Shown piece after piece: positions 25,727 through 35,360 of a DNA stretch of 64,000 nucleotides. The position numbers and the translations under genes were made by a program. Source of the stretch: Haloglycomyces albus DSM 45210 (GTDB taxonomy: Bacteria > Actinomycetota > Actinomycetes > Mycobacteriales > Micromonosporaceae). Position 1 is the stretch's first letter. The number at the start of each line of letters is the position of its first letter. The stretch lies in assembly GCF_000527155.1 (NCBI RefSeq), contig NZ_AZUQ01000001.1, positions 1,857,615 to 1,921,614 of the forward strand, read 5' to 3'. The notes under the pieces were generated by a model. The model did not search any database, was not told the origin of the DNA, and worked only from the letters and a program-made list of their open reading frames with translations.

Positions 25727-27664
25727 CTATTGAGCGACCGTCTCGTTGGGCTTCTTTTTCTTCTTGTTGCCCCCGCCGCTTGAATTACTGTTTTTAGTCT
25801 TCTTGGCCGAGCCGCCGTCGTCCGCGTCGTCCTTGGCGCCGACCTCTTCGCGGGCCTGCTCAAGAATCTTGTCCGCCTCGGCGCGCGCCTCTTCCTTGAC
25901 GGATTCGGCCTGAGCTTTCGCGGTGGCCAGCATGGCCTCCACGTCGCGCCGTCCGGTCGAGTTGGCGGACTGCTTGATCTCATCGGCGCGCGCTTGTGCG
26001 CGTTCGATCTTCTTCTCGGTGTCGGCCAGACGCGTTTGTGCGTCTCGGACGGTCTCCTCGGCTTCGGTGCGGGCGTCGGCGATCAACGTGTCGGCCTTGG
26101 CCTGCGCGTCATCCTGTTGTTTCTGGGACTTGGAGGTGGCTTCGGCCAGAATGTCGTCGACTTCCCGTTCGGTGTCGGCGACGATGGTGGCGGCCTTGTC
26201 CTGTGCCTCGGTGAGCTCACGTTGAGCCCGTTCCCGCGCGTCGGCCAGTTCCTTCTGCGCGGTGTCTTCGGCCTCCGACAATTCCTTTCGGGCGGTCTCC
26301 CTCGCCTCTGCCAGTTCCTTTTCGGCGGCCTCACGTGCGTCGGCAAGCTCTTTCTCCGCGTTCTGAGTCGCGTCGGCGAGCTCTTTTTGCGCCTGATTGC
26401 GGTCGGCACGGGCCTTTTCCGCTTCGCTGTGGGCGGCTTCGTACTCGGAATTGGTTTCAGTGGTGAGGCGTTCGGCCTCCTCGCGTGCCTCCCGGCTCAA
26501 CGTCTCCCGTTCGTCCTTCGACTCATTGTCGAGGCGTGCCCGTTCGGTCTCGGCCTCCGCGTTCAGTCGTTCGATCTCCTCTTCGACGGCCGACAGCTTC
26601 CGCTGCGATTCGGCTTGGACCTCCGCCAGGGTCTCGTCACGTTTGCGTTCGGCTTCCGCTTGAGCTCGCTCCGCCTCAGAACGGAGGCGTTTGGCCTCGT
26701 CGGTCGCCTCGGTCCGCATGAGAGTAGCGGCGTCGGCCGCCTCCGCACGAAGCCGAGTGGCCTCGACATCGGCTTCGGAGAGCTTCTGCTGTGCGACCGC
26801 TTCGGTGTCGCGCTTGTACTTCTCCATTTTCTCCACCGCTTCGGTGTGGAGATCGCGCAGTTCGTTCTCCGTCTCGAGATGGCGACGTTCGGCCTGTTTA
26901 TCGGCTTCCGCTACGATCTTTTCGGCCCGATCGCGAGCCTCGGCGACGGTTCGTTCCGACTCCTGGGCGGCGTCTTCCCTGAGCTGAGTGGCCTCTTCGC
27001 GGAGCCGTTCCACATGGGCGACCAATTGCCGGGCCTGCTCGTCGGCGGCGGCGCGCTTGTTCTCCGCCTCCTGTTCGGCCTCGGCGATCAGATTCGCCGC
27101 CTTGGTTTCGGCCTCCTCCACCGCTTCCTGGGCTTTGCGTGCCTGCTTGTTGATTTCGGCATCGATGATGGCGCGACGGTCGGCTTCGGCCTTATCGGCG
27201 GCTTGACGGCGGTTCTGCAGGCTGACTTCGAAATCGTGTTTCGCCTTGGCGATTTCCTGTTCGGCCTCGGTGCGCAAACGGTCGACTTCGGCGCGTCTGG
27301 CGTCAACGTCCCGCAGGGCCTTTTGTTTGATGTCGTCGGCCTGCTCTTCCGCCAAGGTCAACATGTCTTCGATCCGTACGCCCAGGTGTCGATAGGACAC
27401 GTTCTCGCCGGACGCCGACCGCCGACGGAGATCTTGAATCTGCGCTTGAAGCTGCTGAACCTGCACAACGAGGCGATCGATTTGAGCGAGAGCCTCGGCG
27501 CGTTCCCCGGCAAGCGTGTCGAGCTGCAGTTGCATGGCTGAGAAGTGCCGGTTGACCTGAGCTCGATCGTAACCGAACATCGCAGTCTCGAACTCGCGTT
27601 CGACGGTGTCGGATTCGAAATCGACGATGAGACTCTCGTCTTTGCCGTTATCCTTGCGCGCCAT
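25727..27664 (-). CDS. Long DivIVA-like coiled-coil protein (FilP/Scy type)
   Basis: 645 residues. The N-terminal ~60 residues hold a DivIVA-like start (EFETAMFGYDRAQVNRHFSAM). A short Gln/Arg-rich coiled coil and then VSYRHLGVRIEDMLTLAEEQADDI follow. From about 120 to 600 there is an almost unbroken charged coiled coil with repeating AEAERxRDE/AREEAERL units, and the end is Lys-rich (GNKKKKKPNE). In Streptomyces such proteins (FilP, Scy) organise the growing tip. The gene order here (this gene, a second coiled-coil gene, mce, thiolase, meaB) matches that locus. It probably assembles into filaments at the cell pole; this is inference from synteny. Confidence 0.85.
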   Translation of the reverse strand: MARKDNGKDESLIVDFESDTVEREFETAMFGYDRAQVNRHFSAMQLQLDTLAGERAEALAQIDRLVVQVQQLQAQIQDLRRRSASGENVSYRHLGVRIEDMLTLAEEQADDIKQKALRDVDARRAEVDRLRTEAEQEIAKAKHDFEVSLQNRRQAADKAEADRRAIIDAEINKQARKAQEAVEEAETKAANLIAEAEQEAENKRAAADEQARQLVAHVERLREEATQLREDAAQESERTVAEARDRAEKIVAEADKQAERRHLETENELRDLHTEAVEKMEKYKRDTEAVAQQKLSEADVEATRLRAEAADAATLMRTEATDEAKRLRSEAERAQAEAERKRDETLAEVQAESQRKLSAVEEEIERLNAEAETERARLDNESKDERETLSREAREEAERLTTETNSEYEAAHSEAEKARADRNQAQKELADATQNAEKELADAREAAEKELAEARETARKELSEAEDTAQKELADARERAQRELTEAQDKAATIVADTEREVDDILAEATSKSQKQQDDAQAKADTLIADARTEAEETVRDAQTRLADTEKKIERAQARADEIKQSANSTGRRDVEAMLATAKAQAESVKEEARAEADKILEQAREEVGAKDDADDGGSAKKTKNSNSSGGGNKKKKKPNETVAQ

Positions 27665-28182
27665 CGTTATCTTAACCTCACTTGCCTGCCGTGCCGTCTG
27701 GATCTGACTTTAAATGACAGTTATTCGACCTAAGTTCACATAGGGCACTCTACCGAGTAGCGGGGTAGTGCGCGGAGCATAATCCTGAATTTAACCCCGC
27801 ACTGAACTATTTTCGCAGACTCCCTTGTTCCAGGCTAGTCCGTGCCCATGATCGAAGAAACAATCGGCAGGATCCATTGTTAATAATCTTATTCCCGGAC
27901 CCTACTCAATACGGTCGATTCGGCGCGTCGAAACCGAGTCGGACCTCTATAAAACATGTCCGGTGGAGTGTCGAGGGGGAGCGGTGGGTAACTCCGGTCC
28001 GCCAATGCCGTGGGGGCGACCGCATGAGCGGCGTCCCTCACTCCTCGCCTCCTGCCTCGCTTCGCGCACCATGGCCCGTGACGTGCAGGGAAGTATGAGG
28101 ATCCGGAAAAGAGTGGCGGTCGGCCAAGGCGCTGTGCAAGCCTGGTGCCTCAACCGACCGCCGCGGTCACTGATCGATCGAT
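27665..28182. other. Long spacer between the two coiled-coil genes
   Basis: 518 bp. Besides the terminator at 28115-28162, I see no gene. The half nearest the 27664 start is more A/T-rich and must hold that gene's promoter (GAGG about ten bases before the start). The middle (27960-28080) is GC-rich with short repeats of GGCGAGG/GAGGCAG type on the minus strand. No known riboswitch core was found. Confidence 0.4.
28107..28162 (-). terminator. Terminator of the second coiled-coil gene
   Basis: A 9-bp stem (GGCGGTCGG and complement, 28115-28162) with a structured loop containing further pairing (AGGC/GCCT), followed on the minus strand by CTCTTTTCC. It lies about 20 bp beyond the stop codon. 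Confidence 0.7.
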
Positions 28183-29373
28183 TTACTCGTCGTCTTTGGA
28201 ACCGCCCATCATGCCGGTGAGCTGTTGGGTCATGTTCCGCAGAGTTCCTTGAATCTCGTCGCGCTGCTTGGTGAGTTCGTCCACCTTGTTCTGAGCGGTC
28301 GTGGTGATTTCTTCCGCGTCGCTCTTGGCGTCGGACAACAGCCGCTCGGCTTCCTTCTTGGCATCCGAGACGGCTTTTTCGGCGTCCTTTTTGGCCTTGC
28401 TGGTGGTTTCTTCGGCGTACTGCTCCGCATCCGCCCGCTTCTGCTCGGCCTTGGTTTCGGCCTGACGAGCGCGTTCTTCGGCTTCCCCGGCGCGTCCTTC
28501 GGCATCGCTGACCAGCTTCTGGGTCTCGGCGACCGCCTTCGAGTGGCGTTCGGATTCGTCGCGCTCGGCTTTTTCCTTGCGCTCGGCCAGTTCCAAGTCC
28601 AGGGCCTGCAAGTCCTTGTCGCGCTTTTCTTTGGCTTCGGCGAACAATTTGGCGGCTTCGGCCCGCTTTTCCTCGGCCTCACGAGCGGCTTTGGCTCGCA
28701 ACTGGGTGATTTCCCGGTCGGCCGTCGCCCGCAGAGTCGCCACTTCCCGTTCCACACTGGCTTTCAGTTCAGCAACTTCATGCCCGGTCGACGTCCGCAG
28801 CTGCTTGGTCTCGCGTTCCGCGTCGGCCCGCAAGGTCTCGCATTCCCGGCGCGCGTTGGTGCGCAGCTCGGCGACTTCACGTTCCACTTGAGTGCGGAGC
28901 GAGGTGGCTTCCCGCTCGGCGTTCTGCTTGAGATTGTCCGACTCATTGCGTGCCGCATCGGTGATTTCGCGGGCCTCTAGGCGAGCTGCCGACAGAATGC
29001 CCTCGGTTTCGCGTTTAGCTTCAGCCCTATGCTCATTGGCCTGTTCCTCAGCCAACCGAAGAATCTGTTCCACACGAGTGCCCAGCCCTGACAGGGTGGG
29101 TTTGGAATTCTCTTCCAGCTGTTTGTTCTGCTCGGCCAAACGCTGTTCCAAGCCTTGAATGCGCTGCTCGGCCTGGCGCAGGCGACGCTGCGCTTCCGAC
29201 ATGCGCTGTTCTACCTCAGTGCGCTGTTGCTGCGCCTGGGACAGCTTGGTGAGATTCTTCTGGATGAAGTCATCCACCTGGTGCCGGTCGTATCCACGCA
29301 ATTGAACGGGAAAATCCGGAACCGACGATTCATTGTCAAAAAATGTGTTATTGGAGGGCTGTTGCTGCGACAT
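28183..29373 (-). CDS. DivIVA-like coiled-coil protein, Scy-position paralogue
   Basis: 396 residues. The N-terminus has a DivIVA-like motif (VQLRGYDRHQVDDFIQKNLTK, residues ~22-42, with GYDRxQV as in the neighbour). A first coiled coil follows, then LSGLGTRVEQILRLAEEQANEHRAE, which aligns with the same block in the 25727-27664 protein. A long charged coiled coil ends in QGTLRNMTQQLTGMMGG. The two genes are clearly paralogues. In Streptomyces the gene beside mce is scy, a much longer scaffold, so this may be a short relative. It likely interacts with DivIVA at the tip (inference). Confidence 0.85.
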   Translation of the reverse strand: MSQQQPSNNTFFDNESSVPDFPVQLRGYDRHQVDDFIQKNLTKLSQAQQQRTEVEQRMSEAQRRLRQAEQRIQGLEQRLAEQNKQLEENSKPTLSGLGTRVEQILRLAEEQANEHRAEAKRETEGILSAARLEAREITDAARNESDNLKQNAEREATSLRTQVEREVAELRTNARRECETLRADAERETKQLRTSTGHEVAELKASVEREVATLRATADREITQLRAKAAREAEEKRAEAAKLFAEAKEKRDKDLQALDLELAERKEKAERDESERHSKAVAETQKLVSDAEGRAGEAEERARQAETKAEQKRADAEQYAEETTSKAKKDAEKAVSDAKKEAERLLSDAKSDAEEITTTAQNKVDELTKQRDEIQGTLRNMTQQLTGMMGGSKDDE

Positions 29374-29545
29374 TGCCCTATAGTTGCAGATTAATTTTCA
29401 GTTATCAACACCAAGGTAGGTACTTTGTGCGGTGTTTTTCATTTGTGGCACCACTGTTGAGATACAGTGCGAACGATGGTTACCGACCACAGTGGTGCCA
29501 CCCGGTCGTTACATATCGACATCGCGTCGGTGACGCGGATGACGA

Positions 29546-29980
29546 CTACCGCTTGGCGGGTTCCACCAATTCCAAAAGCACCCCTTCGGCGTCACGCGGG
29601 TGCACGAAATTGATTCTGCTGTCTGCGGTGCCGTGACGCGGCCGCTCGTACAGTAGCTCCACCCCTTGTTCGGTCAACCCGGCGCACACCGCGTCGATGT
29701 CGTCGACCGTCAGCGCCATCTGCTGTAGGCCCGGACCGCGCTTGTCCAAGAATTTTCCGATCGGGGAGTCGTCGCGCAGCGGAGCGAGAACCTGCAATTG
29801 CGTATCGCCGTCCGGCCAGGACACCATGGCCTCGATGACGCCTTGTTCCTCGTTCTCCTCGCGGTGCACGCATTCGCCGCCAAAGAACCCCTCATAGCGT
29901 TCCAGGGCTTTGTCGAGGTCGGCGACGGCGACGCCGACGTGGTCCACCCGCCGAATGTGAAAGCTCGTTTCAAAGGACAT
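29546..29980 (-). CDS. mce: Methylmalonyl-CoA epimerase
   Basis: 144 residues in two VOC half-repeats. IRRVDHVGVAVADLDKALERYE opens the first with the metal His, QQMALTVDDIDAVCAGL the second, and INFVHPRDAEGVLLELVEPA the end with the metal Glu; His in NFVHP is also present. It interconverts (2S)- and (2R)-methylmalonyl-CoA in propionate and branched-chain catabolism. The start at 29980 is the family start. TAATCT lies seven bases before the ATG, so the message may be leaderless. meaB is nearby, but the mutase is not in the window. Confidence 0.93.
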   Translation of the reverse strand: MSFETSFHIRRVDHVGVAVADLDKALERYEGFFGGECVHREENEEQGVIEAMVSWPDGDTQLQVLAPLRDDSPIGKFLDKRGPGLQQMALTVDDIDAVCAGLTEQGVELLYERPRHGTADSRINFVHPRDAEGVLLELVEPAKR

Positions 29981-30187
29981 ATCATAGAGATTACCGGCAG
30001 TGTATCGAGCGCTAGACTGCGGTTGGCGCGCCGTACGGGCGACGCCCGCGCACCTGCGCTCTACTGACATTGTTCAGCGAGTCTGCCGTGGTCGGAGGTC
30101 GGCGGACCCCGTCGGGTAGCGTAACGGCTCCCGGACGGATCGCCGGTCGCGAAACCGGCCTCAGCAACGACGATTTTGGAGGACACC

Positions 30188-31351
30188 GTGGTCAACGACG
30201 ACACAACCGTCATTCTTGCCGCCGCCCGCACACCCATTGGGCGGTTCACTGGGGGCCTCGCCGACTTCAGCGCACCCGCGCTGGGAGGAGTCGCGATCAA
30301 GGCCGCCCTGGAACGTTCCAACGTCCAGCCCGACCAGGTCGGACAGGTGATCTTGGGACACGTACTACCGGCAGGCAGCGGGCAGAATCCCGCCCGACAG
30401 GCCGCGGTGGCCGGGGGCATCCCCATGTCGGTGCCCAGCCTATCGGTCAACAAGGTCTGCCTCTCGGGGATGACCGCGATCGGCATCGCCGACCGGTTCC
30501 TGCGCTCGGGAGACGACGACTTCATCGTGGTGGGCGGAATGGAGTCTATGACCCAGGCCCCGCACATGCTGCCGAAATCCCGTCGGGGATACAAGTACGG
30601 TGACGTCACCATGCTGGACCACCTGGCCTTCGACGGACTGACCGACGCCTACGACGGCATTTCCATGGGCGAATCCACCGAACGTCACGTGCAGAAGACC
30701 GGAATCAGCCGTCAGGACCAGGACGGCTACGCCGCCGAAAGCCAGCAGCGCGCCGCGAAGGCGGCCTCGGCCCGTGCGGAGGAAATCGTTCCGGTCGAGA
30801 CCCGAAAGGGGACGGTCGACGCCGACGAATCACCGCGTGGCGACACCACGGCCGAGGGACTGGCCGGATTGCGGCCCGCCTTCGCCAAAGACGGGACCAT
30901 CACTCCGGGAACCTCCTCTCCGATGAACGACGGAGCGGTGGCGCTGGTGCTGACCACCAAATCGAAGGCCGAGGAACTCGGCCTGGAATGGGAATCGGAG
31001 ATTCTCTCCTACTCGACGGTCGCGGGCCCCGACAACTCTCTTCTACGGCAGCCGTCCAACGCCATCAAGGCCGCGCTGCGGGACACCGGATACGGTGCCG
31101 ACGACCTGGAGGCCGTCGAAATCAACGAGGCGTTCGCCGCGGTGGCGCTGGCCTCCATCGACGATCTCGGTGTCGACCCCGCACACGTCAACCGCGACGG
31201 GGGCGCGATCGCTCTGGGGCACCCGTTGGGAGCCAGCGGGGCACGCCTGGTACAGACGCTGTCACGTCAACTCTCCAGCGGAGCGGTCGGCGCCGCCGGA
31301 CTGTGCGGCGGTGGCGGACAGGGCGACGGAATTATCCTGCGCGCCAAGTAA
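30188..31351 (+). CDS. Acetyl-CoA acetyltransferase (thiolase)
   Basis: 387 residues, normal for degradative/biosynthetic thiolases. The nucleophile Cys90 lies in SLSVNKVCLSGMTAI, the second catalytic block is EAVEINEAFAAVAL, and His in GGAIALGHPLGASGARL and Cys in GLCGGGGQGDG complete the active site. It condenses or cleaves acetoacetyl-CoA and related substrates. Start is GTG 30188 with GGAGGACACC ahead. It is divergent from mce; the shared region keeps both near the same promoter zone. The Streptomyces scy region has the same gene. Confidence 0.93.
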   Translation: MVNDDTTVILAAARTPIGRFTGGLADFSAPALGGVAIKAALERSNVQPDQVGQVILGHVLPAGSGQNPARQAAVAGGIPMSVPSLSVNKVCLSGMTAIGIADRFLRSGDDDFIVVGGMESMTQAPHMLPKSRRGYKYGDVTMLDHLAFDGLTDAYDGISMGESTERHVQKTGISRQDQDGYAAESQQRAAKAASARAEEIVPVETRKGTVDADESPRGDTTAEGLAGLRPAFAKDGTITPGTSSPMNDGAVALVLTTKSKAEELGLEWESEILSYSTVAGPDNSLLRQPSNAIKAALRDTGYGADDLEAVEINEAFAAVALASIDDLGVDPAHVNRDGGAIALGHPLGASGARLVQTLSRQLSSGAVGAAGLCGGGGQGDGIILRAK

Positions 31352-31436
31352 GTTCAAGTCATACTCTCCTGGCACCGCGGACCGGCCCACCCTAAGCCGA
31401 CGCGGTGCCGCAGCGAACACAGCGAATAGGGCCGGA

Positions 31437-32363
31437 ATGTCGAAGAAGATTGACGTTGACAAACAGGTGGCCGAGGCCCGAGCCGGTTCTCGTCGCGCCA
31501 CCGCGCGGCTCCTGACGGCATTGGAATCCGATTCCGAGCAGGTACCGCACATCACCGCCGCTACGGCCGGAGGAAACGCCAAGGTCATTGGACTCACTGG
31601 TTCACCGGGAGTCGGAAAGTCCACCCTGACGTCAGCGCTTATTTCCGCGTGGCGGGCGCAGGGCCTGCGGGTGGCGGTTCTGGCGGTCGACCCCTCGAGC
31701 CCCTTCAGCGGCGGGGCCATCCTGGGCGATCGGGTCCGCATGGCCGACCACGCTCTGGACGACGGCGTCTACATCCGTTCGGTGGCCACTCGCGGACACC
31801 TGGGCGGCCTGGCCGCCACCACCGGTGCGTCGGTGCGCCTGCTCGAAGGCCTCGGATTCGACGTGGTCATCGTCGAGACCGTCGGCGTCGGACAGGCGGA
31901 GGTGGAGATCGCCTCGCTGGCCGACACCACCTTGCTGCTGTTGGCCCCCGGTATGGGCGACGCGATTCAAGCGGTGAAGGCCGGAGTCGTGGAAATCGCC
32001 GACGTATACGTGGTCAACAAGGCCGACCGTCCCGGTGCCGACGCCACCGTGCGCGACATGCGCGCCATGATGAGTCTGGTCCGGCGGGAGGCCGGCGAAT
32101 GGCGCCAACCGATCGTCAAAACCCAGGCCGAGGACGCCGGTGGGATCGACGAACTGACCGCTGAAATCGACAACCATCGTGAATGGCTGATCAAACACGA
32201 CCGACTCGCCGCGATGCGTCGGCACCGGGCGTGGGCGGAGATCCGCGCGGCCGTCGACGACCGCTTGCGCCACCACTACCGGGTAGGAGACGACCTGGCG
32301 GCCCAACTGGCCGACGGAGACATCGACGTCTACGCGGCAGTGCGGAAGGTACTTGACGATTGA
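31437..32363 (+). CDS. meaB: Methylmalonyl-CoA mutase chaperone GTPase
   Basis: 308 residues of the G3E/ArgK group. The Walker A box GSPGVGKST is at residues 55-63. VDPSSPFSGGAILGDRVRM and SVATRGHLGGLAATT are family signatures, ETVGVGQAEVEI carries switch II, and VVNKADRPGAD is the NKxD base-recognition site. MeaB protects and reloads adenosylcobalamin-dependent methylmalonyl-CoA mutase. It probably forms one transcript with the thiolase, 86 bp upstream. A terminator follows. Confidence 0.95.
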   Translation: MSKKIDVDKQVAEARAGSRRATARLLTALESDSEQVPHITAATAGGNAKVIGLTGSPGVGKSTLTSALISAWRAQGLRVAVLAVDPSSPFSGGAILGDRVRMADHALDDGVYIRSVATRGHLGGLAATTGASVRLLEGLGFDVVIVETVGVGQAEVEIASLADTTLLLLAPGMGDAIQAVKAGVVEIADVYVVNKADRPGADATVRDMRAMMSLVRREAGEWRQPIVKTQAEDAGGIDELTAEIDNHREWLIKHDRLAAMRRHRAWAEIRAAVDDRLRHHYRVGDDLAAQLADGDIDVYAAVRKVLDD

Positions 32364-32374
32364 GCGCCTCCTCG

Positions 32375-32411
32375 CCACTTGTGCCCGGAGGAAATCTCCG
32401 GGCACAAGTGG
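32375..32411 (+). terminator. Terminator after meaB
   Basis: A perfect 16-bp stem (CCACTTGTGCCCGGAG and complement) with loop GAAAT, 12 bp after the meaB stop. There is no U-run. Confidence 0.8.
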
Positions 32412-32778
32412 CCGGTACGGTGCCGCCGCGGACACCGCCGGTTCGCGTCACGTAGGCCATCGCTGTCGCCCGCGCGTGGCCGACCGGTGTCGTACGGGTG
32501 CATCGTGCCCCGGTCACGACGACCGCTGCGCGGAGTCACGACGGGTTCATCGCCGCTGCAACTGGTACGCTCAGGGGCCGAGCCGGGGCCCGACCTCGCG
32601 CCACCCTCTCACACCACGAATCGCACTCAATACATTACCTAGGGCAATTCCCTTGGCGTGACCAGTAACTCGTGTAAATTTGCGCGACCACACCTCAACA
32701 ATGAGAGGGAAACTTGATAGCCTCACATTTGGGATAAAACCTACTACTCGGTCAGAACGCTCAAAAGGGAGGTGACAC
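32412..32778. other. Spacer before the pseudokinase gene
   Basis: About 365 bp. The left half is GC-rich with no recognisable gene. The right half is A/T-rich and should carry the promoter of the 32779 gene; GGGAGGTGA at 32768-32776 is its ribosome site. No RNA element was recognised. Confidence 0.4.
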
Positions 32779-34089
32779 TTGACTTCCGCAAACGCCGTTG
32801 GCGCCGCCACGATCGACCGTTTACTGCATCGCGACCCGGTTGCCAGCGTATTCAGTGGAAATCATAGTGACGATCCCGCCTCCCCCGTCACCATCACCGT
32901 CGGACACGAACGCGTCGACGGCTCCCGACGCGAGGTGTTCCTGGAATGGGCCTCTCGTCTCGCCGGTGCGACCACGCACCCGCATCTCAGCAACTGCGCC
33001 ACCGCAGGACTCACCGAATCCGGGCGGCCCTACATGGCCTTCCAGACCACCCGACGCACCCTGACCGACCTGCTGTTGGAAGGCGGGCCGCTACCGACGG
33101 GGCAAGTACGAGCCGTCGGTGTCGCCCTTGCCGACGCGCTCGCCCATTACCATCACCACGGCCTCATTCACGGTGCCGTACAACCCAGCTTCATCCTGGT
33201 CGGACGCAATAAAATCCTCCAGCTTACCGGCTACGACAATACCGCCCCCGTCCTTGCCCGGCCCTTGCCCGCGAGCGTCTACACCGCCCCCGAACACCTC
33301 GACGCCGCCATCGCCGGTGAAGTGGCGGCCTCCCCGGCTTCCGACGTCTACGCACTCGGGTCCGTTCTCTATACGGCTCTCGGCGGCGTCCTTCCATGGG
33401 CGCGTCCGGAAAGCGCCAGTATCACCGATCCATTGACCCGCGCCGCGCCGGTCGGCCCCATCCCCGGGGTCAGCCGGACCATCAGCGAACTTCTCGCCGC
33501 CTGCCTGTCGTCGGAACCGCAGCAGCGACCCAGCGCCTCGGACCTGGCCTCCTCCCTGTCGGAGGTCGATATAGCCTCGATCCCCGTGCAGCGAATGGCC
33601 CCCGTCAACATCCCCAACACTCAACTGCCGCAGACGGGTCTTCGTCCGGTCACGGTCAATACGTCCACCGAACTCGAGATCAGCTCCCGGAAACGTGAAC
33701 CCGACGGTTTTCGCCGTCGTCTGCGCAAGGTGACGACCGGTACGGCCGGACTCGCACTGACCGGTGCACTGTTGGGCGGCGTGGCGCTGGCGACCTACGC
33801 GGCCACCAATACCGAAGAGCCGCCGCTCTGTCCTGATGAGACCGAACTGAGCAAATTGGTCGACAATACCTATCCCGACGGAGAGGTCGTCGACCGCGAC
33901 TGCGGTTCGTCGGGTTTCATTACCGCCTATGTGGAGACCACGGGCGGCAGCGGGGGCGGAGAAGAGACCGAATCGGCGGCCGTTCCCATCGCCTGGCAGG
34001 TACGTAATGATCGTCTCGAACGGATTCGGGACTGCACGGCGGCAACCGTGCCCGAAGAAGTGAAGGTTCACCTGGAATGCGCGGATTGA
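32779..34089 (+). CDS. Transmembrane Ser/Thr kinase-like protein, probable pseudokinase
   Basis: 436 residues. Residues ~20-275 have a protein-kinase fold: YMAFQTTRRTLTDLLLEGG as hinge, ALAHYHHHGLIHGAVQPSFI in the catalytic-loop place, YTAPEHLDAAIAGE and DVYALGSVLYTALGGVLPW as the APE and DxxxLG blocks. The key residues are missing. The catalytic Asp of HxD is replaced (HGAVQPS), the DFG is TGYDN, and no clear beta-3 Lys is seen. One helix (GLALTGALLGGVALATYAA) leads to a short outer domain with three Cys. It is probably a signalling scaffold. TTG start with strong ribosome site. Confidence 0.82.
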   Translation: MTSANAVGAATIDRLLHRDPVASVFSGNHSDDPASPVTITVGHERVDGSRREVFLEWASRLAGATTHPHLSNCATAGLTESGRPYMAFQTTRRTLTDLLLEGGPLPTGQVRAVGVALADALAHYHHHGLIHGAVQPSFILVGRNKILQLTGYDNTAPVLARPLPASVYTAPEHLDAAIAGEVAASPASDVYALGSVLYTALGGVLPWARPESASITDPLTRAAPVGPIPGVSRTISELLAACLSSEPQQRPSASDLASSLSEVDIASIPVQRMAPVNIPNTQLPQTGLRPVTVNTSTELEISSRKREPDGFRRRLRKVTTGTAGLALTGALLGGVALATYAATNTEEPPLCPDETELSKLVDNTYPDGEVVDRDCGSSGFITAYVETTGGSGGGEETESAAVPIAWQVRNDRLERIRDCTAATVPEEVKVHLECAD

Positions 34090-34193
34090 GCGAATGAGGT
34101 CCGTCCGAGCTCCGTTCGATCGGCTGACCATCGGCGGCACAAGGCGGCAGCGCTGCCAAACCCATGACACGAATGTTGACGTACCCTGATTTG

Positions 34194-35339
34194 ATGCATC
34201 CTTCGGACTCCCATCGGCATTACTCACTCGACATCGACCCCGGTCAATCTCCGGAACCTTCGCCGTACACCGGGCCGCCTCCGCCCGTGCCGCAGCAGCA
34301 CCGGAGACGCCGTTGGAAAGCGGCGGCCGTAGTTCTGAGCCTGCTGCTTGCCTTTACGTTCGGTTCGCTCGCCACGTACCTGTATCTCGACGGCGAACTG
34401 CACGAAGACACCGCCGTCCCCGGCGTCGACGCCGAGGCGGAGACCGACGATTTTCCCGACGATCACCGTCTGCCAGGTCCGCAAGGGACGGACACGACGA
34501 TCCGCGTGATCGCCGATCCTCCGGAGTCCTACTTCGACGGCCTTATGGCGGATTACTGGACCAGTGCGCTCAAGCGGAGCGGCTGGAACGTCGAGTTGGT
34601 CGAGATCGACGCCCTCGAATCGGACGCGATTGACTCCGCTTTTCGCAAAGGCACGGCCGATGTGCACCTGAGCGCCTTCTTTCCCAGTCGAATACAGAGC
34701 TCAATCGAGGATGTTCGTTATGACGACTACGGGGCCTGGAATGAGAACGTCGGGCTACACATCGCTCTACCCGATGAGATGGAAGGGAGGGTGGAGTCCC
34801 TGCGTGACCTGCAAGGTAAGGCCGAGGAGTTCGGTGGAACCCTCTTGGTGCCGAGATTCTGGGAGGCGGAGGGGAAGCGTTTTATCGAAGACGTTTTCCC
34901 CTACTACGGCATTGAGGGATTCGACATGGAGGTAATGGAGGAAGCCGAGGTGGACCCCGAGTTTCGATCCATGCGTGAGGACGGCGAGACTCCGCTGGCC
35001 CTGGTGTTCATACCGATGATGTCCACGATGACGTCCCACTCGATCGTGGTTCCCGACCCCGATGATCGAGGATCGTATGGCTCCAACATGCGTATTTTGA
35101 CCAGGGACGGGTTCAAGTTGGATCACCCGGAACTCGCCGAGGCCTTCGCGTCGTTCAATATGGACACCATACACCTGCTGGAGATGCAGAGTACCGCGGC
35201 CGTCTATACTGATCTGTCGGTGGATTCCCGGAACTTTTCCGAGTGGATCATGGATAATCCGATCGGGGATTTCCTGGACGACGAACCTCGGGAGATCACC
35301 TCCGGTGGAATCGGTGACACTGAAGAGAACGACGAGTGA
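34194..35339 (+). CDS. Membrane-anchored OpuAC-like binding protein, copy 1
   Basis: 381 residues. A Pro-rich cytoplasmic head (SPYTGPPPPVPQQHRRRRW), one membrane helix (AAAVVLSLLLAFTFGSLATY) and an acidic linker lead to an outer domain from about 100. TTIRVIADPPESYFDG, WTSALKRSGWNVELVEID and FRKGTADVHLSAFFPSR resemble the glycine-betaine/choline binding domain (OpuAC). There is no permease or ATPase nearby and the domain is tethered as a type II protein, so a sensor role is possible. TACCCT, six bases, ATG suggests a leaderless start. About four-fifths identical to the next copy. Confidence 0.75.
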   Translation: MHPSDSHRHYSLDIDPGQSPEPSPYTGPPPPVPQQHRRRRWKAAAVVLSLLLAFTFGSLATYLYLDGELHEDTAVPGVDAEAETDDFPDDHRLPGPQGTDTTIRVIADPPESYFDGLMADYWTSALKRSGWNVELVEIDALESDAIDSAFRKGTADVHLSAFFPSRIQSSIEDVRYDDYGAWNENVGLHIALPDEMEGRVESLRDLQGKAEEFGGTLLVPRFWEAEGKRFIEDVFPYYGIEGFDMEVMEEAEVDPEFRSMREDGETPLALVFIPMMSTMTSHSIVVPDPDDRGSYGSNMRILTRDGFKLDHPELAEAFASFNMDTIHLLEMQSTAAVYTDLSVDSRNFSEWIMDNPIGDFLDDEPREITSGGIGDTEENDE

Positions 35340-35360
35340 GTTCCCCGGTGTTCGCCTGTA

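Noticed and set aside
25994-27541. 515-residue plus-strand frame opposite the coiled-coil gene
   Set aside because: Repetitive Phe/Gly/Leu translation is the antisense of the repeated Glu/Ala/Arg codons; an artefact of the coiled coil.
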